Shown here: positions 1-7,309 of the stretch, one piece after another | How positions within the stretch are numbered: position 1 is the stretch's first letter | Layout: each line of letters opens with the position of its first letter | Assembly: GCA_965603205.1 (NCBI GenBank) | Contig: CBFDCC010000022.1 | Span: 1 to 12,425, forward strand | Source: Temperatibacter sp965603205 | Lineage (GTDB): Bacteria; Pseudomonadota; Alphaproteobacteria; Sphingomonadales; Kordiimonadaceae | Reading direction: 5' to 3' | DNA: 12,425 bases | Made by a program: the position numbers and the translations under genes | The notes under the pieces: model-generated | What the model was told of the DNA's origin: nothing | Seen by the model: the letters and a program-made list of their open reading frames with translations, nothing else | The model's database searches: none

Positions 1-61
1 TCTAATTCCTTCATAATAGGTCTCCAAAGTGTAAACCTATTTCAGGACGGGACATAAATAT

Positions 62-96
62 AAAAAAAGCCTCGCTTTTCAGCGGGGCTTTTTTTT
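62..96. terminator. Bidirectional rho-independent terminator
   Basis: A 7-bp GC-rich stem (69-75 pairs with 82-88, one G-T pair) encloses a 6-base loop. It is flanked by seven A on the left and eight T on the right, so it reads as an intrinsic terminator on both strands. On the minus strand it lies about 20 bases past the stop of the SapC-family gene. On the plus strand it would end transcription of a gene lying left of the window. Confidence 0.9.
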
Positions 97-117
97 GTGC
101 TTAGGTATAGTTTCTAA

Positions 118-819
118 CTATTTCTTCATGCTTTTTCTATGTGCGAGGCTTCGAATTTGATTAAGTGAAGCAAGATGGGCGTATATAATAGCAAGGAACC
201 CACGCTTACGCAGGTCTAAAAACTTATCGTCTGGTAATGCATTCAGTTTCTCTTCATCAACAAAATACAAGCCGTCCAATGTGATTTTTTCACTCTTTAC
301 ATCAAGGGTCAAACTACGCGCAGCAAGCAGATCAAGTTTTGCAAGCTCTGCTATAAAAGCTGCTGTCATTTGACTATGCTCAAAATACTGACGTAAACCT
401 TTTTTACGCGCCACCATATATTCGGTCTCGGTGCCATCCTCATTAAATATGGCTTCACCCTTCTTTGTACCCACCTGTGGTGCATCATCAACAATGGCAA
501 CCATTAACTGATCATTTTTCTCACCACTCGACATTAACTTAAATGGATAATTGGAAATCACACCAGGTATATAAGTCGCATCCCATTTTTTACCCTTAAT
601 GAATAAGTTTTCCTGAGGCTTTAAGCCCAGCATTGCCACGCTCTGATATTGATCATTGTCAGCATTTTTAACAAAAACGATTGGAAAATCTGCACTCGCC
701 GTTGCTATTTCATGGACGACAACAGGTATAATATGCTGATCCGCAACATGAGAGAAATCACCCTCTAAAATTTTTAAATCACCATGTGTCTCACTGTGTA
801 AAGGGACGATATTCGCCAT
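118..819 (-). CDS. SapC family protein
   Basis: This 233-residue protein belongs to the SapC family, named after the first gene of the Campylobacter fetus sapCDEF S-layer secretion operon; its biochemical role is unknown. Family landmarks are visible in order: PIVFV, LGL followed by ENLF, a W-D-A-x-Y-I-P stretch, YPF, an acidic D-D-A-P site, and near the C-terminus VDEEKL and HLASLNQIRSLA. There is no signal peptide or membrane segment, so it is probably cytoplasmic. The frame is open up to 888, but I chose the ATG at 819 because GGAG lies 8 bases upstream and the family homology begins at MANIVPLH. It follows the TolC-family gene on the same strand after 114 bases with no terminator between, so the two are probably co-transcribed. 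Family assignment is firm; function is not. Confidence 0.9.
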   Translation of the reverse strand: MANIVPLHSETHGDLKILEGDFSHVADQHIIPVVVHEIATASADFPIVFVKNADNDQYQSVAMLGLKPQENLFIKGKKWDATYIPGVISNYPFKLMSSGEKNDQLMVAIVDDAPQVGTKKGEAIFNEDGTETEYMVARKKGLRQYFEHSQMTAAFIAELAKLDLLAARSLTLDVKSEKITLDGLYFVDEEKLNALPDDKFLDLRKRGFLAIIYAHLASLNQIRSLAHRKSMKK

Positions 820-933
820 ATAAAAAACTCCAATTCTTAAATAATAATTAGATCTTAGCCGAGTATGCTTAAAATAGAAATAAAGCAACTCACCGAAACT
901 AAAATACTACATGCTCTTCCTAAAGTAATCTTG

Positions 934-2220
934 CTACTGCAATTCTGGCACACCTTGCAACCAACCAAGAGCAGCAGACAAACGCAATGAGGCGACCTCG
1001 TGACTAATCTCGGCCTGAATAGCCTGCAACTCTGTGCGTAATTTACGCTCTGTTGCTTCTAGTAGATATGAAACTGGACGCAATCCAGAATCCACTTCAG
1101 ATTTAATGTCTATAAGTGCTTGTCTCTGACTGGCTACAGCCTCTTGCCATGCTGTAACAGAATCACCCGCACCCCTATATTGATGCCAGAGGGACTGCGT
1201 TTGCATTTGCACACTATCCTGCGCGTGACGCAGATCGCTTTTCGCTGTTGATACCATATGCTTTGCTTGGCGCACTTGCGACGCCTTAACTCCACCCTGA
1301 TATAAAGGCACATTAATATTTAAGGTAACTTCGTCCGTGCCTGTATCAATAGAGCTTTGGCGTCCACGTATCACTTTACCTCTTACCGTAAACTCAGGCA
1401 TGCGCTCCAGTCGTATTTTTTTAAGCTCAGCCTCTGCAAAATCAAGACGCATCTTCATGACGGCAAGCTGTGGGTCTACGTCATTGGCCATATCAACGAC
1501 ATCAGTCATGCTAACGGGGAAATTATGACCAAGGTTCGCACTGCCCTTTGGTCGCGGGGCAGTAATACCCGTTAAATACGTTAAATTTGATTCGTTTTGA
1601 TTAAGTCGTGACTTAGCAAGGCTATATTCTGCTCGTTCCTCAGCAAGACGCGCCCTAATCATATTCACATCAGTTTGTGTAGCAATTTTTTCACGAGCAC
1701 GCTCAGCAGTTCCATCCATAAGCTCCTGAAGTGCCGCCGTGTTTTCTTTTAAGGCTTGTAAGGTTTTTAACTGACCCTTTAGCTGCACCCAAGCCTCTGC
1801 TGTTTCACTAAGCACCTGCTTTTTAGTCAGTGAAAATTCTGATTGGGCTTCTCTTATTTTGGCGCGTTGGCTATTCTTTGCCGCACCTACGCGGCCAAAA
1901 ACTGGAAGAGCTTGCGACGCTTCAACTCCCACATAAGCACGGCCACCGTTTTGCACACTTGTACCTTCAGCACTATATTGTTTGGTATTAATTTCACCAA
2001 AGCTAGCCAGACCATTAACTTGTGGCAGAAACCGCCCCATACTTTCTGATAACTTTTCAGTCGCCCTAGACACTTCGGAGCTGGCACTTTGCACACGGCT
2101 ATCATGGCTAAGCGAAGCCTGTAATGCCTGCGTAAGCGACACTTGTTCAGCCATTACAGCAGGGCTAAACAGCATAAACATACTACAAACACCAACATTG
2201 ACCATACGGCTCAGCGTCAT
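934..2220 (-). CDS. TolC family outer membrane efflux/secretion channel
   Basis: This 428-residue protein is a TolC-family outer-membrane channel, the exit duct of a tripartite efflux pump or type I secretion system. Residues 1-24 form a signal peptide with probable cleavage after AVMA. Two outer-membrane efflux repeats follow, roughly 28-213 and 235-415, rich in long amphipathic helices with regular Ala, Gln and Glu. The second repeat has the family hallmark of a beta strand ending in PLYQGG followed by a new helix. The length is somewhat below E. coli TolC. The start is supported by AAAGG about 8 bases upstream. No ABC transporter, RND pump or membrane-fusion adaptor is in the window; the only neighbour in its transcription unit is the SapC-family gene. 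In Campylobacter fetus the S-layer exporter combines SapC with a TolC-like SapF, so a protein-export role is possible, but this is inference. Confidence 0.93.
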   Translation of the reverse strand: MTLSRMVNVGVCSMFMLFSPAVMAEQVSLTQALQASLSHDSRVQSASSEVSRATEKLSESMGRFLPQVNGLASFGEINTKQYSAEGTSVQNGGRAYVGVEASQALPVFGRVGAAKNSQRAKIREAQSEFSLTKKQVLSETAEAWVQLKGQLKTLQALKENTAALQELMDGTAERAREKIATQTDVNMIRARLAEERAEYSLAKSRLNQNESNLTYLTGITAPRPKGSANLGHNFPVSMTDVVDMANDVDPQLAVMKMRLDFAEAELKKIRLERMPEFTVRGKVIRGRQSSIDTGTDEVTLNINVPLYQGGVKASQVRQAKHMVSTAKSDLRHAQDSVQMQTQSLWHQYRGAGDSVTAWQEAVASQRQALIDIKSEVDSGLRPVSYLLEATERKLRTELQAIQAEISHEVASLRLSAALGWLQGVPELQ

Positions 2221-2257
2221 AAAAAGTACCTTTTAAAAATCATTATACTAAAGTCAC

Positions 2258-2286
2258 AGTAAAAAGGCGTTCAACCCTAAGGTCAA
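2258..2286 (-). promoter_or_regulatory. Candidate promoter of the tolC-sapC unit
   Basis: Reading the minus strand, TTGACC (2281-2286) and TTTACT (2258-2263) are separated by exactly 17 bases. This would start transcription near 2251 and leave a leader of about 30 bases before the TolC-family ATG. A separate TATAAT lies closer to the gene at 2242-2247 but has no good -35 partner. Inferred by eye only. Confidence 0.35.
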
Positions 2287-2377
2287 GCGTCTTTTCTATT
2301 TTTATAGAGATACTTAGAAAAGAAAGTTATAAATCAATAATAATCATGAAATGCCCTTTATGACCTCTCGTCTTAGC

Positions 2378-2406
2378 TTGATTGATCTGGCCTAATAAAT
2401 TACATT
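2378..2406 (+). promoter_or_regulatory. Candidate promoter of the aminotransferase gene
   Basis: TTGATT (2378-2383) and TACATT (2401-2406) are separated by 17 bases and match a sigma-70-type promoter at 8 of 12 positions. The predicted start near 2413 gives a short leader of about 24 bases before the aminotransferase ATG. It is the only reasonable pair I found on this strand in the 216-base divergent gap. Confidence 0.35.
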
Positions 2407-2436
2407 TCTATTTTACTGTATTTTGGGAACTTATAA

Positions 2437-3591
2437 ATGGCACAGATTGAACCTTGGTCTAAAAAACACAAGCAAGTAACTGGTGGCTTACCCTATAGCT
2501 TATCTAATTCATTTGCCCAGCCCCTTAATAACCCTGAACTCATAAAGATGACCCTAGCACGCGGCGACAACGCCCTTGTAGATGAATTTCACAATCACTC
2601 TCTCGTCTATACACCCAATGGCGGCAGTCTAGACCTACGCGCTGAAATAGCCAGCCTCTATGGTCCCAATATCAACGCAGACAATATTGTTGTCTTTACC
2701 GGCGGTCAGGTGGCCTTGCAAACGGCTGCCATGGCATTATTAGATGATACCTGCCATTCAATTGTATTTGCCCCAGGGTATCAATCGGTACAACAAGCCC
2801 CCTTACAAGCTGGCAGTAGCGTCACGACGATCAATCTGCGCCCAGAAAATAACTGGCAAATAGACATAAGCGAAGTGGCCGCGGCTATTAGACCCAATAC
2901 AAAATATATAGCCCTCAATGACCCCCACAATCCTACAGGACTATCTATGGGAGGCCAGCGCCAGCAGCAGCTAAAAGATTTAGCCAAAAAGCATAACATT
3001 CACATTATGTCAGATGAGGTTTACCGTCTGCTAGAACATAATGAACAAGATCGTATTCCTGCGATGGCAGACCTATATGACAAAGGGTTAAGTGTTTGCA
3101 CCTTATCTAAGCCATGGGGAGGCTGTGGCATCACGATTGGCTGGATAGCATTGCAAGATATGGCGCTGAAACAGCGAATTATCGACACTCAATATTTCGG
3201 CACTGCCTGCCCCAGCCGCGCCAGTGAATTACAATCAATTATGGTGTTACGGTCAAGCGATACCATCATTAGCAAAAATCTGAAGATCATCAGACATAAT
3301 CTCTCACTACTTGATGCTTTCATGGATAGATATAGCCAGTTTTTTGCATGGGTACGCCCAACGGCTGGCGCTATCGCCTTTATTAAATTTAAAGGCCCTT
3401 TAGATTCTAATGCATTAGGCGAACAACTAGCACAAGCAGGGATTTCCATAAAACCAGCTTATGTATTTAGCGAAAACACCACAGGCTTTGAGGATTACTG
3501 CCGCATTGGTTTTGGTGAATCTATTTTCCCACGCGCGCTAGAAGCCCTCACCGACTTTGTTGAAACTCATAAAGGGGACTGGCTAGCCTAA
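2437..3591 (+). CDS. PLP-dependent class I/II aminotransferase
   Basis: This 384-residue enzyme is a fold-type I, PLP-dependent aminotransferase, expected to move an amino group between an amino acid and a 2-oxo acid in the cytoplasm. All core elements are present: TGGQVALQ (88-95) for the cofactor phosphate, NDPHNPTG (161-168), SDEVYR with Asp193 for the pyridine nitrogen, the Schiff-base Lys225 in SKPWGG, and Arg356 in YCRIGFG for the substrate carboxylate. Length is normal. GGGA about 9 bases before the ATG supports the start. The SKPWGGCG string recalls class I/II enzymes annotated as capreomycidine-synthase-like, but I cannot assign a substrate. It lies 82 bases upstream of the MocA-like gene on the same strand and may share its transcript. 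Whether it has any link to molybdenum cofactor chemistry is unknown. Confidence 0.92.
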   Translation: MAQIEPWSKKHKQVTGGLPYSLSNSFAQPLNNPELIKMTLARGDNALVDEFHNHSLVYTPNGGSLDLRAEIASLYGPNINADNIVVFTGGQVALQTAAMALLDDTCHSIVFAPGYQSVQQAPLQAGSSVTTINLRPENNWQIDISEVAAAIRPNTKYIALNDPHNPTGLSMGGQRQQQLKDLAKKHNIHIMSDEVYRLLEHNEQDRIPAMADLYDKGLSVCTLSKPWGGCGITIGWIALQDMALKQRIIDTQYFGTACPSRASELQSIMVLRSSDTIISKNLKIIRHNLSLLDAFMDRYSQFFAWVRPTAGAIAFIKFKGPLDSNALGEQLAQAGISIKPAYVFSENTTGFEDYCRIGFGESIFPRALEALTDFVETHKGDWLA

Positions 3592-3673
3592 GCCGAAAAG
3601 GCTTTCACCCCGCTGGTTATCCAGCACAACGCGGACAAATGCGCCAAATTCAACGCAAAGGTAATGCTGCAGC

Positions 3674-4297
3674 ATGATGACTAGGGTCAAAATATCAATA
3701 GACACTCTCTTGCTAGCCGCAGGACTGTCACGGCGTATGGGCAACATCAACAAGCTACTCATCAACGTTGATGGGGAGGCTATGGTCCGCAAAACTGCTA
3801 GGCTATACCAAGGAGTTTCATCGACCTTAACTGTTGTTCTTGGCCATGAAGCCGAACAGGTAGCCCATGCGCTAGTCGATTTAGATACCGATAATTTGAT
3901 CAACCCCAACTATGAAAAGGGGCGGCAATCAAGCGTGCGATATGGACTGGAACAGCTGACGATCTCAGGCGATGCGGTTCTCATTGGCCTTGCCGACCAG
4001 CACAGACTCAACCAAGATGATCTAGAGAGTTTTATTGCTGCCTATGAACAAGGCCCGCAAAATAAGATATTCATACCGGAAATTGACGGACAGCGAGGCA
4101 ACCCGATCCTCTTTCCAGCCGCTATAGCGCGCCAAATTCAAGCTGACAAAAAGGCGCCTAGCTGTCGGAAATATATTGATGAAAACCCTGATCAAATGAC
4201 TTGGTTTAAAACCCAGAACAACCATTTTATCGAAGATTTAGATACACCAGAAGACGCCCAGCGTTATGGCATCGCCTTACCTCCAAGGGTAACGTAG
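3674..4297 (+). CDS. mocA: MocA-like molybdenum cofactor cytidylyltransferase (NTP transferase family)
   Basis: This 207-residue protein has the MobA-like NTP transferase fold and most resembles MocA, which joins CMP to molybdopterin to make the dinucleotide cofactor of xanthine dehydrogenase-family enzymes. The nucleotide-binding signature is LLAAGLSRRMG (13-23) with Lys27; AAG rather than AGG here is the feature associated with CTP over GTP use. Further landmarks are GRQSSVRYGL (83-92), Asp108 in LADQHRL, RGNPILF (141-147) and the C-terminal DLDTPED. Odd points are His110 where the family usually has Pro (DQP), and Asn143 where RGHP is usual. AAAGG lies 12 bases before the ATG at 3674; a second in-frame ATG at 3677 is equally possible. 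The XdhC gene lies head-on to it with a 29-base gap, supporting a molybdenum hydroxylase role. A generic nucleotidyltransferase remains possible. Confidence 0.87.
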   Translation: MMTRVKISIDTLLLAAGLSRRMGNINKLLINVDGEAMVRKTARLYQGVSSTLTVVLGHEAEQVAHALVDLDTDNLINPNYEKGRQSSVRYGLEQLTISGDAVLIGLADQHRLNQDDLESFIAAYEQGPQNKIFIPEIDGQRGNPILFPAAIARQIQADKKAPSCRKYIDENPDQMTWFKTQNNHFIEDLDTPEDAQRYGIALPPRVT

Positions 4298-4326
4298 AAA
4301 CGACGTCAGGATCTCAAAGGTTTTTG

Positions 4327-5283
4327 TTATGATTTCGTATATTCCAGAATAATTTCGGCCATGCAAGATGTTGCCACCATAGATGCATCCCGCAAAGACT
4401 GGACCAGACCTATTGGACCGTGAATACGCTGTATAGCCTCTTCAGCCACACCCGCAATACGCAACCGATCAGACCGTATCGCGTGCGTCTTACGGCTACC
4501 CAATGCACCAATATAAAAAGCATCCGCGGCCAAGGCGGATTGAAGCAATTCTAATTCCCAGTCGTGGTCATGAAATAGCAAAACAAAAGCTGTCCATCGA
4601 TCATCTGTCACCACAAGGGGAGCGGTAGGTGTTTGTAAATAGTCAGTTTGCACCGCACCTAAAATATCTGCCTGCTGCAGAAAGGCCTTGTTCGGTGACT
4701 GAACGATGATATCGAACCCAGCCGCAGTACCTAATCGCGCCAGTGCCATCAGCTCTGCGCCAACGCCAGCGATACGCAATTGTAATTTTGGGCATATATA
4801 AATACGGTATTGATCATCATGCCAATCCGATGACTTTAAGACAGTGTCTGTTATCTCAAAATTGCCGTCTAGCCCCACATAAAGGTTGATCTCCTGACGG
4901 CTTTTAAGTCTGTCGCGCGCCTGAATTAATATAGCTTGGGATGGCTTAGGCAGAACCACCAGATCAATACTCCCCCCGCAAGGCAATTTCATATCGATGA
5001 ACTTTGATCCAGCGCCATAGCGAATTTTAATAGTCTCATTACTGCGGGTGGCTTCAAGAGCCCTATATGCTAGATCAGCGTCAATACAACCATTTGATAT
5101 ATACCCTGCGATAGTGCCATCCTGAGAGACACCCACAATAGCACCTACGGCCCGAACGGAGCCACCGCTAGTGTCCGTAACTGCAACTAACGCACAGTCT
5201 TGACCACCATCATAGCTTTCGATTAAAAATTCAATCACATCTAATGGATGATCATAATTATTAACGCTAGTTTGTACGGCCAT
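4327..5283 (-). CDS. xdhC: XdhC family molybdoenzyme maturation factor
   Basis: This 318-residue protein belongs to the XdhC/CoxI family. XdhC binds molybdenum cofactor, promotes its sulfuration and delivers it to xanthine dehydrogenase-type enzymes in the cytoplasm. The N-terminal XdhC/CoxI domain shows SGGSVRAVGA (39-48), SNGCID with Cys66, and PCGG with Cys102. The C-terminal Rossmann-like domain begins near 170 (RIAGVGAELMALA) and carries FHDHDWEL, YIGALGSRKTHAIRSDRL (257-274), HGPIGL (288-293) and a final AEI. Both domains are complete and the length is typical. The first Rossmann motif lacks the His seen in the usual GAGH form. The ribosome site is weak (AGAAG upstream of the ATG). It converges on the MocA-like gene, a pairing that normally accompanies a molybdenum hydroxylase, yet no such enzyme is in the window. 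Confidence 0.92.
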   Translation of the reverse strand: MAVQTSVNNYDHPLDVIEFLIESYDGGQDCALVAVTDTSGGSVRAVGAIVGVSQDGTIAGYISNGCIDADLAYRALEATRSNETIKIRYGAGSKFIDMKLPCGGSIDLVVLPKPSQAILIQARDRLKSRQEINLYVGLDGNFEITDTVLKSSDWHDDQYRIYICPKLQLRIAGVGAELMALARLGTAAGFDIIVQSPNKAFLQQADILGAVQTDYLQTPTAPLVVTDDRWTAFVLLFHDHDWELELLQSALAADAFYIGALGSRKTHAIRSDRLRIAGVAEEAIQRIHGPIGLVQSLRDASMVATSCMAEIILEYTKS

Positions 5284-5483
5284 CTGTTGGTCTTCTATAA
5301 ATGTTAAATTTTTAAGGCAATAATAGCAGGGTGTGTTTCACCAATAGATTAAGTTTAATCAGACCTTGATTTGGAAGCAACCACTTTCAGCGCATGGTCT
5401 TTATTGATTTGAGTTGGGATGCTTGAGATGCCCCCTGAGAAAATTCCGCAGGCCACGCGAGGCAAAGTGTGATAACTGGCATG

Positions 5484-5521
5484 TAGTAGAACAGCAGATG
5501 CAAAAATCTGCTGTTCTACTA
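5484..5521. repeat. Perfect 16-bp inverted repeat (long hairpin)
   Basis: TAGTAGAACAGCAGAT (5484-5499) is followed, after the 6-base loop GCAAAA, by its exact complement (5506-5521). It lies between the end of the sulfatase gene and the start of xdhC, both on the minus strand. There is no T run on either side, so it is not a standard intrinsic terminator. It could protect the 3' end of the sulfatase mRNA, aid termination, or be a fragment of a dispersed repeat. The rest of the 290-base gap shows no gene; open stretches there (such as 5355-5543, minus) have no recognisable content or ribosome site. Confidence 0.85.
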
Positions 5522-5573
5522 GCCTATTCATCGAAGATAACATCTAAGCCGTCACCCCCAGCTCTAAAGGGAA

Positions 5574-6992
5574 TTATTGCTCCCCGGGTATCCCGGGGTC
5601 AGCTTCAAGTGATGCCTCAAAGGCTTCTAAAACCTTGTATAGCGGTCCATCTACCCAAGTGTCATTGAGATAGTTAAGCTCTGGCACTTCTTCTTTTGGA
5701 TCTACGAGTAGATTGTAGACAGAAGGATAGGCCAGATTTCTGATCGCATAACTATCTGAATCTATATCTTTAAACAGAATCTTCCAATTGCGCCATTTCA
5801 AGCCGAATAGGTCGTTGCCGATGTAAATCATCACTGACTCTCGGGCTGATTTCCCAGTTTCCCCCTTGAAGAAACCCGATTGGTCAACACCGTCCATGGT
5901 GCGGTCCGTAGGTAACGCGGTACCGATAATTTTTGCGATTGTAGGAAACAGGTCGATCGAATGCACAATATCGTTAGAGACTTGCTTGGCTGGAATTTTC
6001 CCAGGCCAACGGATTAGGAAAGGTACGCGCAAGGACCCTTCGTAGGGCGAAAACATACCGCCGCGCCAAGGGCCAGTAAAACCAAACGACCTTGGCACAC
6101 CTTCGCGGCCATTATCGGATGTAAAGATAAAGATGGTATTTTCTTTTAAACCCAACTTATCGATAGTCGCCAGCAGTTCGCCCACATAAGCATCAGTTTG
6201 GGCCAGAACGTCCGCAAATTTTCCGTTACCCGTCTTACCGTGGAAGTCTGGGTGTGGGTCAACTGGTTCATGGGTTTGTGTATAGGGAAGATACGCAAAG
6301 AATGGCTTTTCAGCCTTTGCTTGGCGTTCGATAAAATCAATCGCCTGATCGGTGATTTCACGGTCAATTGTTGCACGCTTTTTGCGGCCGTAAACTTCTA
6401 ATTCTTTAGGTTTTTCGCCGCGCTTTGCCGACATCACATGGGTGAAGGGAACGCCAGCGGTAGTGTCAAAGCTAGTGCTGTCTGGCCAGAAGGCTCGGTC
6501 TGATGAGCGTGGCAGTCCAATCCATTCATCAAAACCCTGATCAGTGGGGTAGCGGCCCTCGGTGTCACCCAAATGCCATTTGCCGAACATGCCTGTGGCG
6601 TAGCCCTTGTCTGTGAGCATTTCAGCTAGGGTAATCTCTTCTTTAGCAATCCCGTACCAGACACCGCGTGGCTCTTGGCCTTTGCGCAGGCGTGTTCTGA
6701 TACCATATCGGCCGGTCAACAAGGCCGCCCTTGAGGGTGTGCATTCAGCTTCCACATTGTAGTTTGTCAGCTGAAACCCTTCGGCTGCGATGCTGTCAAT
6801 ATTAGGTGTGGGTGCCCCGCGCATGACGCCGCCACCGTAGACACCGACCTCGCCGTAGCCAAAGTTATCCATCAATACCAACACGATATTGGGTTTGTCC
6901 TTTGTTCCAGAAGCTGCCTGAACCAGTGAACCTGACATCATAAACGATAACAGGACTGTCTGAATTATTACTAGTCGACTGAAGATTGACAT
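5574..6992 (-). CDS. Secreted type I sulfatase (arylsulfatase A-like, formylglycine type)
   Basis: This 472-residue enzyme is an S1-type sulfatase, which hydrolyses sulfate esters using a formylglycine made from an active-site cysteine. The start at 6992 is chosen because TTGGGAGG lies 5 bases upstream and the protein then opens with a signal peptide (about 1-26, ending near LVQA). The frame runs open to 7124, but that part overlaps promoter and repeat sequence. Visible motifs: metal site MDNFGYG (Asp42, Asn43), the modification signature CTPSRAALLTG with Cys84 and Arg88, KWHLGD (Lys138, His140), His241 in QTHEP, SDNG (Asp293, Asn294), and YEGSLRVP. Two positions differ from textbook members: Asn43 where Asp is usual, and Met313 where RGGK normally supplies a sulfate-binding Lys. 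No formylglycine-generating enzyme is in the window. The protein probably acts in the periplasm or outside the cell; its substrate is unknown. Confidence 0.93.
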   Translation of the reverse strand: MSIFSRLVIIQTVLLSFMMSGSLVQAASGTKDKPNIVLVLMDNFGYGEVGVYGGGVMRGAPTPNIDSIAAEGFQLTNYNVEAECTPSRAALLTGRYGIRTRLRKGQEPRGVWYGIAKEEITLAEMLTDKGYATGMFGKWHLGDTEGRYPTDQGFDEWIGLPRSSDRAFWPDSTSFDTTAGVPFTHVMSAKRGEKPKELEVYGRKKRATIDREITDQAIDFIERQAKAEKPFFAYLPYTQTHEPVDPHPDFHGKTGNGKFADVLAQTDAYVGELLATIDKLGLKENTIFIFTSDNGREGVPRSFGFTGPWRGGMFSPYEGSLRVPFLIRWPGKIPAKQVSNDIVHSIDLFPTIAKIIGTALPTDRTMDGVDQSGFFKGETGKSARESVMIYIGNDLFGLKWRNWKILFKDIDSDSYAIRNLAYPSVYNLLVDPKEEVPELNYLNDTWVDGPLYKVLEAFEASLEADPGIPGEQ

Positions 6993-7062
6993 AATAGCCT
7001 CCCAAGGCGCTGTTCTTTCAGGACGCATTAAACGCCCGCCTGAAACTTTAAGCTGAAACGGT

Positions 7063-7091
7063 AGTATAGAGCATATGCACTGTCGATCCAA
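7063..7091 (-). promoter_or_regulatory. Candidate promoter of the sulfatase gene
   Basis: On the minus strand TTGGAT (7086-7091) and TATACT (7063-7068) are separated by exactly 17 bases. Transcription would start near 7056, giving a leader of about 63 bases that ends in the strong TTGGGAGG ribosome site. Its position shows that the open frame extending up to 7124 is not coding. The first TGCGGnnCCGCA palindrome lies 11 bases upstream of this -35 box, a position typical of an activator site. Confidence 0.45.
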
Positions 7092-7102
7092 CCCCGCGTC
7101 CG

Positions 7103-7114
7103 TGCGGGACCGCA
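7103..7114. promoter_or_regulatory. Operator-like palindrome, copy 1
   Basis: TGCGGGACCGCA has 5-bp arms (TGCGG/CCGCA) around a 2-base centre. It is the exact reverse complement of copy 2 at 7180-7191, and its centre is 77 bases away. It lies about 52 bases upstream of the predicted sulfatase start site. It is followed by AAGG and, after a short gap, TGGTATGCCCC, an order repeated after copy 2. The binding protein is not known. Confidence 0.5.
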
Positions 7115-7179
7115 AGGAATTCATGGTATGCCCCTAATTTGTCAACTCAAGGGCAATGGCGCGAGGTGACATCATTTCA

Positions 7180-7191
7180 TGCGGTCCCGCA
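7180..7191. promoter_or_regulatory. Operator-like palindrome, copy 2
   Basis: TGCGGTCCCGCA has the same 5-bp arms as copy 1 with a TC centre in place of GA. It lies 118 bases upstream of the sulfotransferase start codon and about 129 bases upstream of the predicted sulfatase transcription start. It could serve either divergent gene or act with copy 1 by DNA looping. I found no convincing -35/-10 pair for the sulfotransferase gene. Confidence 0.5.
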
Positions 7192-7309
7192 GGGTAGACT
7201 GGTTATGCCCCGTAGTATTCAATTTTAGATTGCTAAATGGCCCTTATTTTTTAAGTGAAATACGGGATGAGGCAGTATCAGATAATGGGTAACAGGAGTT
7301 AATACACAA

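Larger units (their letters stand above)
7103..7210. repeat. Imperfect direct repeat pair, about 32 bases each (7103-7134 and 7180-7210)
   Basis: Both units have the same order: TGCGGnnCCGCA, then a purine and GG, a variable spacer of a few bases, then TGGT(T)ATGCCCC. The second unit needs one small deletion and one inserted T to align. The units are 77 bases apart, start to start. Because both parts recur in the same order and orientation, this is a duplicated block and not just two chance palindromes. The rest of the 317-base divergent gap shows no gene. Confidence 0.6.

Noticed and set aside
1..57. Possible C-terminal end of a plus-strand gene entering from the left, stop at 55-57 just before the terminator
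   Set aside because: Eighteen open codons are expected by chance and nothing in them is recognisable, though the position before a terminator is suggestive.
820..888. N-terminal extension of the SapC-family gene to 888
   Set aside because: GGAG lies 8 bases before the ATG at 819 and family similarity begins there; the extra residues are Tyr/Phe/Arg-rich translation of AT-rich spacer.
3583..3909. Minus-strand open frame opposite the start of mocA
   Set aside because: Most of it is antisense to the clearly coding mocA gene; no ribosome site or family motif.
5582..5598. CCCCGGG/CCCGGGG inverted repeat at the end of the sulfatase
   Set aside because: It lies within the last codons (DPGIPG) and has no T run; probably a by-product of coding sequence.
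6993..7124. N-terminal extension of the sulfatase to an ATG at 7124
   Set aside because: It would place a promoter and a repeat-block palindrome inside the gene and bury the signal peptide; the ATG at 6992 has an excellent ribosome site.
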